Positions 1 to 8,664 of a DNA stretch of 17,808 bases are shown piece by piece. This stretch comes from Candidatus Pelagibacter sp. TMED153 (GTDB taxonomy: Bacteria; Pseudomonadota; Alphaproteobacteria; Pelagibacterales; Pelagibacteraceae). Within the stretch, counting starts at the first letter, position 1; every line of letters starts with the position of its first letter. Both the position numbers and the translations under genes were made by a program. The stretch lies in assembly GCA_002169935.2 (NCBI GenBank), contig NHHC02000001.1:1-17808 (forward strand), read 5' to 3'. Under the pieces are notes generated by a model. The model saw nothing but the letters and a program-made list of their open reading frames with translations. It had not been told where the DNA came from and ran no database searches.

Positions 1-11
1 CTAAAAAGGGG
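1..11 (+). promoter_or_regulatory. 3' end of a probable SAM-II riboswitch aptamer (truncated by window edge)
   Basis: The first ten bases, CTAAAAAGGG, match my recollection of the 3' strand (GCUAAAAAGGG) of the SAM-II aptamer crystallised from a Sargasso Sea metX leader. In that fold this strand closes the pseudoknot around S-adenosylmethionine. The gene directly downstream is metX, the expected SAM-II target in Alphaproteobacteria. Only the tail lies in the window; the stem-loop and the other SAM-binding bases would be upstream. Seen: the ten-base match and its position before metX. Inferred: that a full aptamer exists upstream. A ten-base match alone is weak, but the gene context makes it persuasive. 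Confidence 0.68.
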
Positions 12-13
12 TT

Positions 14-40
14 AGCCCAGTTTAGCTGGGCTTTTTTTTT
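14..40 (+). terminator. Intrinsic terminator in the metX leader (probable attenuator)
   Basis: AGCCCAG (14-20) pairs perfectly with CTGGGCT (26-32) around a five-base TTTAG loop, followed by an unbroken T-run to position 40. This is a textbook Rho-independent terminator, the only GC-rich one in the window. The metX ATG begins at 43, so terminated RNA would end just before the coding region. Placed straight after a SAM-II tail, it most likely acts as the expression platform, stopping transcription when SAM is abundant. It could instead be the terminator of an unseen upstream gene. Confidence 0.85.
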
Positions 41-42
41 GG

Positions 43-1182
43 ATGAACTATAAAACTGAAAATATTAAGACAATTAATGTCTCTAAACCGCTTAAATTAG
101 ATTGTGGACAAACTATAAAAGATTTTCCCTTAGCGTACGAAACTTATGGAAAGTTAAATCAGTCAAAGGATAATGCTATATTAGTCTTTCACGCTCTTAC
201 AGGCGATCAATTTGTTAGTGGGATAAATCCAGTAACAAAAAAAGAAGGATGGTGGGTAACAGCTGTAGGACCAGGTAAGGCAATTGATACTAATAAGTAT
301 TTTGTTATTTGTGCAAATGTGATTGGAGGATGCATGGGGTCATGGGGTCCTAAGGAAATAAATAAAAAAACAAATGAACCATATGGATTAACTTTTCCAG
401 TAATAACAATAAGGGATATGGTTAAAGCGCAAGAAATGCTTTTAGAGCATCTAGGAATAGAAAAACTACTTTGTGCTACAGGAGGATCTATGGGAGGTAT
501 GCAACTTCTTGAATTTTGCACAATATTTCCGAATAAAACATTCTCTGCTATTCCTATTGCTTGTAGTACAAGTCATAGTACTCGGAATATTGCACTTAAT
601 GAATTAGCCCGACAGGCCATCATGGCAGATACGGCGTGGGAAAAAGGGAAATATTTAACAAAAAGTGTTCAACCTAAAAATGGATTGGCCGTAGCAAGAA
701 TGGTTGGTCATATTAGTTACTTATCTGAAAAAGGGATGCAGGAGAAATTTGGAAGAAAGCTTCAAAAAAAAGCTGATTATGAATTTAGTTTTGATGCTGA
801 CTTTCAAATTGAAAGTTATTTAAGACATCAGGGTAGTTCTTTTGTAGAAAGATTTGATGCAAACTCTATTTTATACATCACTAGAGCAATGGATTATTTT
901 GATCTATCAAAACATTTTGAAGGCGGGCTTAAGGAAGCTTTCAGAAATCAAAAAATAAAATTTTTAGTTATTTCCTTTTCTTCTGACTGGCTTTATACGA
1001 CAAAAGAAAATAAAGATATAGTTATTGCTCTCAATGCGTCTGGAGCAGATGTTTCTTTTTCTGAAATTAAAACTGATAAAGGTCATGACTCTTTTTTAGT
1101 CGAAGAACCAGAATTTCTTGAAACTTTAAAAGGATTTATAGACTCGATGCACATAAAATTTAAAAATGAAAAAAGAATTTAA
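43..1182 (+). CDS. metX: Homoserine O-acyltransferase MetX (acetyl donor likely, succinyl possible)
   Basis: Cytoplasmic alpha/beta-hydrolase-fold enzyme that activates homoserine by O-acylation, the committed step towards methionine. At 379 residues it is full length for the family. The nucleophile elbow GGSMGG places the catalytic serine at residue 149; the triad is completed by Asp315 (SSDWL) and His348 (GHDSFL). Family blocks LAYETYG (30-36), ARQAIMAD (189-196) and RMVGHISYLS (219-228) are present. The ATG at 43 is the only plausible start: an in-frame stop lies at 13-15 and no other early start codon exists. No Shine-Dalgarno sequence sits at the usual distance, because the terminator T-run occupies that place. 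The oxyanion-region motif reads GCMGSWGP (residues 97-104), with Trp102 where I expect Thr or Ser. The acyl donor cannot be decided from sequence alone. The last 17 bp overlap metW, its usual partner. Confidence 0.95.
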   Translation: MNYKTENIKTINVSKPLKLDCGQTIKDFPLAYETYGKLNQSKDNAILVFHALTGDQFVSGINPVTKKEGWWVTAVGPGKAIDTNKYFVICANVIGGCMGSWGPKEINKKTNEPYGLTFPVITIRDMVKAQEMLLEHLGIEKLLCATGGSMGGMQLLEFCTIFPNKTFSAIPIACSTSHSTRNIALNELARQAIMADTAWEKGKYLTKSVQPKNGLAVARMVGHISYLSEKGMQEKFGRKLQKKADYEFSFDADFQIESYLRHQGSSFVERFDANSILYITRAMDYFDLSKHFEGGLKEAFRNQKIKFLVISFSSDWLYTTKENKDIVIALNASGADVSFSEIKTDKGHDSFLVEEPEFLETLKGFIDSMHIKFKNEKRI

Positions 1183-1759
1183 AGTAATTGCAGATTTATT
1201 GCCTAAGAATGTTAAAGTTCTAGATGTGGGCTGCGGGGATGGTTCTTTAATGAGCCATTTAATTAAAGAAAAAAATATAGAATCGCGAGGTTTAGAGCTC
1301 AAAAAAGATAATGTTAAAAAATGTATTTATAAAGGCTTAACAGTTATAGAGGGTGATGCTGAAACTGAACTTCACCAATTCCCAAATCAATCTTTTGATT
1401 TTGTTATATTAAGTCAAACACTGCAAGCTTTTTATAATCCAGAAAAAGTTTTAAAAAATTTATTGAGAATTGGAAAATCAGTCATTATTTCAATACCTAA
1501 CTTTGGATATTGGAAGGTCAGAACTAGTTTGCTGTTCTTTGGAAAAATGCCTATTACAAAAACTTTACCAAATTTTTGGTACAATACTCCTAATCTTCAT
1601 ATGTGCTCCATAAAGGATTTATTTGATTTTTGTGAAAAAAAAGATATTAAAATCACTAAAGCAATTGGAATCAACGAAGACAAGACTTCAGAAATTAAAA
1701 AAAGCAATCTTGAAATTAAAAACTTTTTTTCGAAGCTTGGAATATTTTTAATAGAATAA
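1166..1759 (+). CDS. metW: Methionine biosynthesis protein MetW
   Basis: MetW-family protein of 197 residues with a class I methyltransferase fold. The SAM-binding motif I is clear at residues 18-26 (VLDVGCGDG), and the later blocks FDFVILSQTLQ and SIPNFGYW are characteristic of MetW. In many proteobacteria metW follows metX, and the pair is needed for homoserine acylation; MetW is thought to support MetX activity rather than to act as a known methyltransferase. Here the ATG lies 17 bp inside the end of metX in another frame, so the two are translationally linked and share the upstream leader. The stop codon shares one base with the gloB start (TAATG). No Shine-Dalgarno is visible. Assignment is firm; the biochemical role is only partly known for the family. 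Confidence 0.93.
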   Translation: MKKEFKVIADLLPKNVKVLDVGCGDGSLMSHLIKEKNIESRGLELKKDNVKKCIYKGLTVIEGDAETELHQFPNQSFDFVILSQTLQAFYNPEKVLKNLLRIGKSVIISIPNFGYWKVRTSLLFFGKMPITKTLPNFWYNTPNLHMCSIKDLFDFCEKKDIKITKAIGINEDKTSEIKKSNLEIKNFFSKLGIFLIE

Positions 1760-2523
1760 TGTTAGATATAGAAATTATTTCATGTTTGGATGATAATTAT
1801 AGTTATCTTCTTCATGATAAGAGTACAAATCAAGTTGCAATTGTTGATCCTTCAGACTTCGACTCTTGTGATGAAGTGATCGTAAAAAAATACAATAAAC
1901 TAGATTATATTTTAAATACACACCACCATTTCGATCATGTTGGTGGTAACCAAAAACTTAAGGAAAAATATAAATCTAAAGTTTTAGGATTTGAGTTAGA
2001 TAAAGACCGTATACCTGGCATTGACATTACTCTACAAGAAAAACAAAATTTTAAAATTGGAACAACTTCTTTCGAGGTCATTTTTACGCCTGGTCACACA
2101 AAAGGACATGTAGCTTTCTATTTTAAAAGTGACAAAATAATTTTTACCGGTGATACACTTTTTTCTTTGGGTTGTGGTAGAGTTTTTGAAGGCACTTATG
2201 CTCAAATGTTTAGCTCCTTAAATAAATTAAAAAATTTACCTATAGAAACAAAAATATATTGTGGGCATGAATATACCAAAAAAAATTTAGAATTTTGTTT
2301 AGAATATGATTCTAGTAATAAATTCTTAAAAAAAAAAAGTAATTGGATTAATTCAAGAATAAAATCTAAATCTCCTACTATTCCAATTTCTATTGAAGAA
2401 GAAAAAAAAACTAATATATTTTTAAGATGCAACGAACCATCAATTAAAAATGGTTTAAATTTAGATAATGCATCTGATCAAGAAATTTTCTTTAAATTAC
2501 GTCATTTAAAAGATAGTTTTTAA
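1759..2523 (+). CDS. gloB: Hydroxyacylglutathione hydrolase (glyoxalase II)
   Basis: Metallo-beta-lactamase-fold hydrolase of 254 residues, the usual length for glyoxalase II, which releases lactate and glutathione from S-lactoylglutathione in methylglyoxal detoxification. The binuclear metal ligands are visible: THHHFDH at 54-60, His113 in TPGHTKGH, Asp132 in GDTLFSLGCGR, and His170 in CGHEYT. The C-terminal substrate-binding helical region is present, including LRCNEPSIK. It begins on the last base of the metW stop, so it is the third gene of the metX unit; the functional link to methionine is not obvious and may be simple compaction. An uninterrupted run of 11 A (2328-2338) encodes Leu-Lys-Lys-Lys-Ser at residues 190-194, a possible slippage site. 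Confidence 0.92.
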   Translation: MLDIEIISCLDDNYSYLLHDKSTNQVAIVDPSDFDSCDEVIVKKYNKLDYILNTHHHFDHVGGNQKLKEKYKSKVLGFELDKDRIPGIDITLQEKQNFKIGTTSFEVIFTPGHTKGHVAFYFKSDKIIFTGDTLFSLGCGRVFEGTYAQMFSSLNKLKNLPIETKIYCGHEYTKKNLEFCLEYDSSNKFLKKKSNWINSRIKSKSPTIPISIEEEKKTNIFLRCNEPSIKNGLNLDNASDQEIFFKLRHLKDSF

Positions 2524-2534
2524 TCTCATTGATC

Positions 2535-2562
2535 TTGACTTGACGGTTCTGAAGGCTATATT
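2535..2562 (+). promoter_or_regulatory. Sigma70-type promoter for rplU-rpmA-obgE
   Basis: Within the 65 bp between gloB and rplU, TTGACT (2535-2540) is separated by 16 bp from TATATT (2557-2562), each one mismatch from the consensus -35 and -10 hexamers. Transcription would begin near 2569, leaving a leader of about 20 bases with a weak purine-rich ribosome site (AAAGAAAG, 2575-2582). It is the best promoter match I found and sits at the head of a ribosomal protein operon. No terminator hairpin separates gloB from it, so read-through from metX-metW-gloB is also possible. Confidence 0.62.
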
Positions 2563-2588
2563 GCCCTAAATTTAAAGAAAGATAATTT

Positions 2589-3026
2589 ATGTCATTTGCA
2601 ATAATAGAAACTGGTGGAAAACAATATAAAGTTTCAGCAAGTAAAATTTTAGAAATTGAAAAGGTAGATGCCGAAGTTGGTAAAACTTTAAAATTTAAAA
2701 ATGTTCTACTTCTAAACGATGATAAAAATACAGAAGTAGGTAGTCCTAACATAGAGGGGGCTTCGGTAGAAGCTAAGCTTTTAGAAAATGTTAAAGACAG
2801 AACAATTTTAATTTTTCATAAAAGAAGAAGAAAACATTCAAGAAAAAAAAATGGGCATAGACAAAGACATTCTAAAATACAAATAACAAAAATTTTATCT
2901 AAAGATGGAAAACTTATAGCAAGCGCAGAAACTACGATAACTAAAAATACGGTCAAAACTAAAAAAGCTCAAGTTAAAACGGAAGATAACAAAAAAACTT
3001 TAACTAAGAAAAATTTAAAAAAATAG
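2589..3026 (+). CDS. rplU: 50S ribosomal protein L21
   Basis: Large-subunit protein L21, which binds 23S rRNA. The N-terminus MSFAIIETGGKQYKV is the family signature, and the basic block HKRRRKHSRKKNGHRQRHS (78-96) followed by QITKI is the conserved RNA-binding part. The protein has 145 residues against about 103 in E. coli; the extra length is a lysine/threonine-rich, probably disordered C-terminal tail from about residue 105. It is the first gene after a good promoter and lies 9 bp upstream of rpmA, the almost universal partner. The ATG at 2589 fits the conserved N-terminus exactly. Confidence 0.97.
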   Translation: MSFAIIETGGKQYKVSASKILEIEKVDAEVGKTLKFKNVLLLNDDKNTEVGSPNIEGASVEAKLLENVKDRTILIFHKRRRKHSRKKNGHRQRHSKIQITKILSKDGKLIASAETTITKNTVKTKKAQVKTEDNKKTLTKKNLKK

Positions 3027-3035
3027 AGATTATTT

Positions 3036-3290
3036 ATGGCAACAAAAAAAGCTGGTGGATCATCGAAAAACGGACGAGACAGTAAAGGAAGACGTCTGGG
3101 AGTTAAAAGATATGGAGATCAATTAGTAATACCAGGAAATATAATTGTTAGACAAAGAGGAACTAAAATTCATCCTGGCAATAATGTAGGTATGGGTAAA
3201 GATCACTCTATTTTTTCCCTTGTTAAAGGAAAAGTAAAATTTAAAAAATCTAAATTAAACAGGACTTTTGTTTCTGTTATCCCCAATTAA
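3036..3290 (+). CDS. rpmA: 50S ribosomal protein L27
   Basis: Large-subunit protein L27, whose flexible N-terminus reaches towards the peptidyl-transferase centre and helps place tRNA substrates. At 84 residues it has the standard length and begins [16 protein letters not shown], the conserved form without the cleaved N-terminal extension found in Firmicutes. The block [15 protein letters not shown] (35-49) is diagnostic. It sits 9 bp after rplU with a recognisable purine-rich ribosome site (AGAG, near 3025) and is followed by a 38 bp gap holding an AT-rich hairpin before obgE. Confidence 0.98.
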   Translation: MATKKAGGSSKNGRDSKGRRLGVKRYGDQLVIPGNIIVRQRGTKIHPGNNVGMGKDHSIFSLVKGKVKFKKSKLNRTFVSVIPN

Positions 3291-3293
3291 ATC

Positions 3294-5393
<2,100 letters not shown>

Positions 5394-5394
5394 A

Positions 5395-6636
5395 ATGAAA
5401 TATTTAGAAAAAGTAGGTTTAAACGCAAAAAAAGCTTTTGAAGAACTAAAAACTGTAAAACATAATAGAATTAAGTTAGTTCTAAAAAATTATAATACAT
5501 CTATTTTGAAAAATAAAAAAAATATAATTAAAGAAAATCTAAAAGATGTTAAAAATGTAAAAAGAAAACATTTATTAGATAGATTAATTTTAAACGATAA
5601 AAGAATTGATGAAATTAGACATTCGATAAATGAAATAGCCAAGTTTAAAAATCCAATTGGTCGTGTATTAGAAAAATGGCAAAGGCCAAATAAACTTAAA
5701 ATCAAAAAAGTTTCAACTCCTATAGGGATTATAGGTGTAATTTACGAAAGTAGGCCGAATGTTACAGCGGATGTTGCTGCTTTGTGTTTAAAGTCTGGAA
5801 ATTGTTCTGTCTTAAGAGGAGGATCTGAATCTTATTACTCAAATAAATTGCTCGCAAATTTATTTCGTGAGTCATTAGATAAAAATAACATTGATAAAAA
5901 CTGCATCCAATTTATTGAAAAAAAGGAAAGAAAAATTGTTGATTTACTTCTCTCAAAAATGAGTAATTATATTGACGTAATTGTTCCAAGAGGAGGCAAA
6001 GGATTAGTGGAAAAAGTTCAGAAATTTTCTAATATTCATGTCATTGGTCACCTTGAAGGACTATGTCATATCTATGTAGATAAAAGCGCAAATTTAACTA
6101 TGGCAAAAAAAATTATTATAAATGCAAAAATGCGAAGAACAAGCATCTGTGGCGCACTAGAAACTCTATTGATTGACGAAAAAGCATTAAATTCTCACGG
6201 AAAAACCATAATACAATCATTGATCTCTTCTGGTTGTGAAGTGCGTGTCGACAATAAAATTAATAAACTTTTTAAAAATAAACTAAAAAATGCAAAAGAG
6301 ATTGATTGGAAAACTGAATATTTAGATTCAAAAATATCAATAAAAACAGTAAAAAATGTTAAGGATGCTGTTAATCATATTTTGAAATATGGAACTATGC
6401 ATACTGATAGCATTATTACAAGTAACTCCAAAAATGCAAAAATATTCTTAGAAGGTGTTAACAGCTCTATAGCAATGCATAATGTCTCGACTCAATTTGC
6501 TGATGGAGGTGAATTTGGGTTTGGAGGGGAAATTGGTATTTCTACTAATAAACTTCCTCCACGAGGTCCCGTTGGAATTAATCAACTAACTTCCTATAAA
6601 TATGTTGTATCAGGTAACGGAATTATTAGAAAATAA
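5395..6636 (+). CDS. proA: Gamma-glutamyl phosphate reductase (glutamate-5-semialdehyde dehydrogenase)
   Basis: NADPH-dependent reductase that takes the product of ProB to glutamate-5-semialdehyde, which cyclises and is reduced to proline elsewhere. At 413 residues it is of normal length, with the aldehyde-dehydrogenase fold. Conserved blocks: PIGIIGVIYESRPNVTAD (109-126), LKSGNCSVLRGGSES (132-146), VIVPRGGKGL (195-204), and TSICGALETLL (249-259), whose Cys252 is the catalytic thiol. The C-terminal FADGGEFGFGGEIGIST and PRGPVG segments are also family signatures. It is separated from proB by a single base; the labile glutamyl phosphate is known to be handed between these two enzymes, so the tight pairing is expected. 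Confidence 0.97.
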   Translation: MKYLEKVGLNAKKAFEELKTVKHNRIKLVLKNYNTSILKNKKNIIKENLKDVKNVKRKHLLDRLILNDKRIDEIRHSINEIAKFKNPIGRVLEKWQRPNKLKIKKVSTPIGIIGVIYESRPNVTADVAALCLKSGNCSVLRGGSESYYSNKLLANLFRESLDKNNIDKNCIQFIEKKERKIVDLLLSKMSNYIDVIVPRGGKGLVEKVQKFSNIHVIGHLEGLCHIYVDKSANLTMAKKIIINAKMRRTSICGALETLLIDEKALNSHGKTIIQSLISSGCEVRVDNKINKLFKNKLKNAKEIDWKTEYLDSKISIKTVKNVKDAVNHILKYGTMHTDSIITSNSKNAKIFLEGVNSSIAMHNVSTQFADGGEFGFGGEIGISTNKLPPRGPVGINQLTSYKYVVSGNGIIRK

Positions 6637-6639
6637 TTA

Positions 6640-7182
6640 ATGCTTGTTCCTAAAAGACAATCAGTGGGTATTTTTGGTGGAAGCTTTGATCCACCTCATA
6701 AAGGTCATACTGAGATTTGCAAGATAAGTCTAAAAAAAATAAAACTCAAAAAAATTTATTGGATTATTACAAAAAAAAATCCTTTTAAAAAGAAAGCTTT
6801 TTTTTCTTTAGAGCAAAGAATTTTAAAATCTAAAAAAGCTGTAAAAAAATACAAGAAAATTAAAGTTTTATATTTAGATGATAAAATCAAATCTTCCCAT
6901 ACAATTAATGTAATTAATTATTTCAGAAAGATAAAAAAACAAAAAGACTTATATTTGATTTTAGGTTCTGATAACTTATCAAATTTTCATAAGTGGACAA
7001 GTTGGAAAAAAATAGTTAAATTAACAAAATTAGTTGTTTTTTCTAGAAAAGGATATGATAAAAGAAGTAAAGAATCTATTGTGGTAAAATATCTTAATAA
7101 AAATAATATTATATTTATAAATAACAAATTGATTAATGTTTCTTCATCAAATGTTAAAAAAAGATATTTTAAAAATTTTTAA
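6640..7182 (+). CDS. nadD: Nicotinate-nucleotide adenylyltransferase
   Basis: Transfers AMP from ATP to nicotinate mononucleotide in NAD synthesis. The nucleotidyltransferase signature GIFGGSFDPPHKGH (10-23) contains the HxGH catalytic pair His20/His23. GSDNLSNFHKW (about 109-119) matches the family substrate-binding block, and SSSNVKKR (168-175) corresponds to the ISSTxIR signature near the C-terminus. At 180 residues it is shorter than most NadD proteins (roughly 190-215): it ends five residues after this signature, lacking the usual final helix. The rsfS ATG overlaps its stop by one base, so no lost downstream segment is visible. It lies 3 bp after proA, in the order conserved in many Alphaproteobacteria. 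Confidence 0.93.
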   Translation: MLVPKRQSVGIFGGSFDPPHKGHTEICKISLKKIKLKKIYWIITKKNPFKKKAFFSLEQRILKSKKAVKKYKKIKVLYLDDKIKSSHTINVINYFRKIKKQKDLYLILGSDNLSNFHKWTSWKKIVKLTKLVVFSRKGYDKRSKESIVVKYLNKNNIIFINNKLINVSSSNVKKRYFKNF

Positions 7183-7529
7183 TGAAAATAATAGATATAA
7201 AAAGAAATATTGAAAAAGTTTTAGATAAAAATAAAGCCACAAATATTACTTCTATCAGCTTAAAAAATAAATCTTATATAGCTGATTATATGATAATTGC
7301 TTCTGGTACTTCATCGAGACATTTGCAAGCTCTTTCAGAAATTCTTGTGACCGAATTAAAAAAAATAGGGTTAGAAAAATGTCACATAGAAGGAAGGGAA
7401 AGTAATGATTGGAAATTAGTTGATGCTAACGACATAATAATCCATATTTTTCATCCAGAAAAAAGAAAATTTTACGATTTAGAAAAGATGTGGTCGGAGG
7501 AAATTCCCAAAGAAAAGGCAATGGTATGA
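7182..7529 (+). CDS. rsfS: Ribosomal silencing factor RsfS
   Basis: RsfS/Iojap protein that binds L14 on the 50S subunit and blocks joining to 30S, lowering translation when nutrients are short. The 115 residues show the family blocks ADYMIIASGTSSRHLQAL (30-47), GRESNDWKLVDANDIIIHIF (70-89) and FYDLEKMWSEE. It follows nadD with a 1 bp overlap, a pairing conserved across bacteria. The next gene is ctpA, joined by a 4 bp ATGA overlap; rlmH and an M23 peptidase gene, often found between these two in other Alphaproteobacteria, are absent. Confidence 0.95.
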   Translation: MKIIDIKRNIEKVLDKNKATNITSISLKNKSYIADYMIIASGTSSRHLQALSEILVTELKKIGLEKCHIEGRESNDWKLVDANDIIIHIFHPEKRKFYDLEKMWSEEIPKEKAMV

Positions 7530-8662
7530 AAAAAATTATTTTTTTAGTCATTTTATTTTTAAATTTAAACCTTGTTCATTCTTACTCTAATAACGAGCTT
7601 TACGAAAAAATTGATCTTTTTGGAGAAGTCCTAGAAAAAATTAAACAGGACTATGTAGATGAAGTTAACCAATCTGAAATGCTAGATGCTGCTATTAATG
7701 GAGTGCTTCAATCACTTGATCCTTACTCAGCGTATATGAGTCCTGAATTATTTAAGGAAATGCAAACAGATACTCGTGGTGAATTCGGAGGTCTAGGCAT
7801 CGAGATAGGAATGGAGTCTGGAGTAGTAAAAGTTATAGCTCCAATTGATGATACTCCTGCCGCAAAAGCAGGGATCAAAGCTGGGGACTACATAATAAAG
7901 ATAGATGACAAACAAGTTCAAGGAAAATCCTTGATGGAGGCGGTCAAACTAATGAGAGGACCAGTAGGAACAGCTATCAGATTAACTATAAAAAGAAAAA
8001 ATGTAAAAAAAACTTTAGAATTCAAAATTACCAGAAAAATAATAGAAATTAAATCTGTCAATTCTAAAATTTTAGGTAAAAATAAAAATTTGGGCTATAT
8101 AAGGCTTAAATCATTTAATGAAAATAGTGATAAACAGCTATTAGAAATTGTACAAAAATTTGAAAAAGATTTGAAAATTGAAAGCTACATATTAGATTTA
8201 AGAAATAATCCCGGAGGATTATTGACACAAGCTATAAATATTACGGATTTTTTTTTAGATGAAGGTGAAATTGTTTCAACTAAAGGACGAAAGGCATCAG
8301 AAACAAGAAAATTCTTTGCCAGAAAAGGTGATGAGATTAAAGGCAAACCTTTAATAGTATTAATTAATAATGGCTCTGCATCAGCTTCTGAAATATTTGC
8401 GGGGGCGCTCAAAGATCATAAAAGAGCAATTATTTTAGGAGAAAACTCTTACGGTAAAGGCTCTGTTCAATCAATTGTTAACTTGCGTAACGGTGGAGGA
8501 ATGAGGCTTACAATTTCTAAATATTACTTACCATCTGGAGATTCTATATCAGAAGTAGGAGTTGCTCCAGATATAGTTGTTGAAGAAACAGAAGATAACT
8601 TTAAAATAAACACTGAAAACGATAATCAACTAAATTACGCTTTAAGATTATTTAATTCCTAA
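7526..8662 (+). CDS. ctpA: Carboxyl-terminal processing protease (S41 family)
   Basis: Serine protease exported to the periplasm, of the tail-specific family that trims or degrades envelope proteins from the C-terminus. I start it at ATG 7526 (378 residues), which gives a clear signal peptide: MKK, a hydrophobic stretch of about 13, then a likely cleavage near VHSYS (17-21). A longer in-frame start at 7490 would bury this signal and lie inside rsfS. The PDZ domain spans about 85-165 (FGGLGIEIG, PAAKAGIKAGDYI). The catalytic dyad is Ser286 in NNGSASASE and Lys311 in SYGKGSVQ, with the 25-residue spacing usual for the family. LRNNPGG (225-231) is also conserved. The gene overlaps rsfS by 4 bp and ends 2 bp before rppH. 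Confidence 0.95.
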   Translation: MKKIIFLVILFLNLNLVHSYSNNELYEKIDLFGEVLEKIKQDYVDEVNQSEMLDAAINGVLQSLDPYSAYMSPELFKEMQTDTRGEFGGLGIEIGMESGVVKVIAPIDDTPAAKAGIKAGDYIIKIDDKQVQGKSLMEAVKLMRGPVGTAIRLTIKRKNVKKTLEFKITRKIIEIKSVNSKILGKNKNLGYIRLKSFNENSDKQLLEIVQKFEKDLKIESYILDLRNNPGGLLTQAINITDFFLDEGEIVSTKGRKASETRKFFARKGDEIKGKPLIVLINNGSASASEIFAGALKDHKRAIILGENSYGKGSVQSIVNLRNGGGMRLTISKYYLPSGDSISEVGVAPDIVVEETEDNFKINTENDNQLNYALRLFNS

Positions 8663-8664
8663 TA

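Noticed and set aside
7490..7525. In-frame ATG at 7490 as the start of ctpA
   Set aside because: It would put 12 charged or polar residues ahead of the signal peptide and overlap rsfS by 40 bp; ATG 7526 gives a proper signal peptide and an ATGA overlap.
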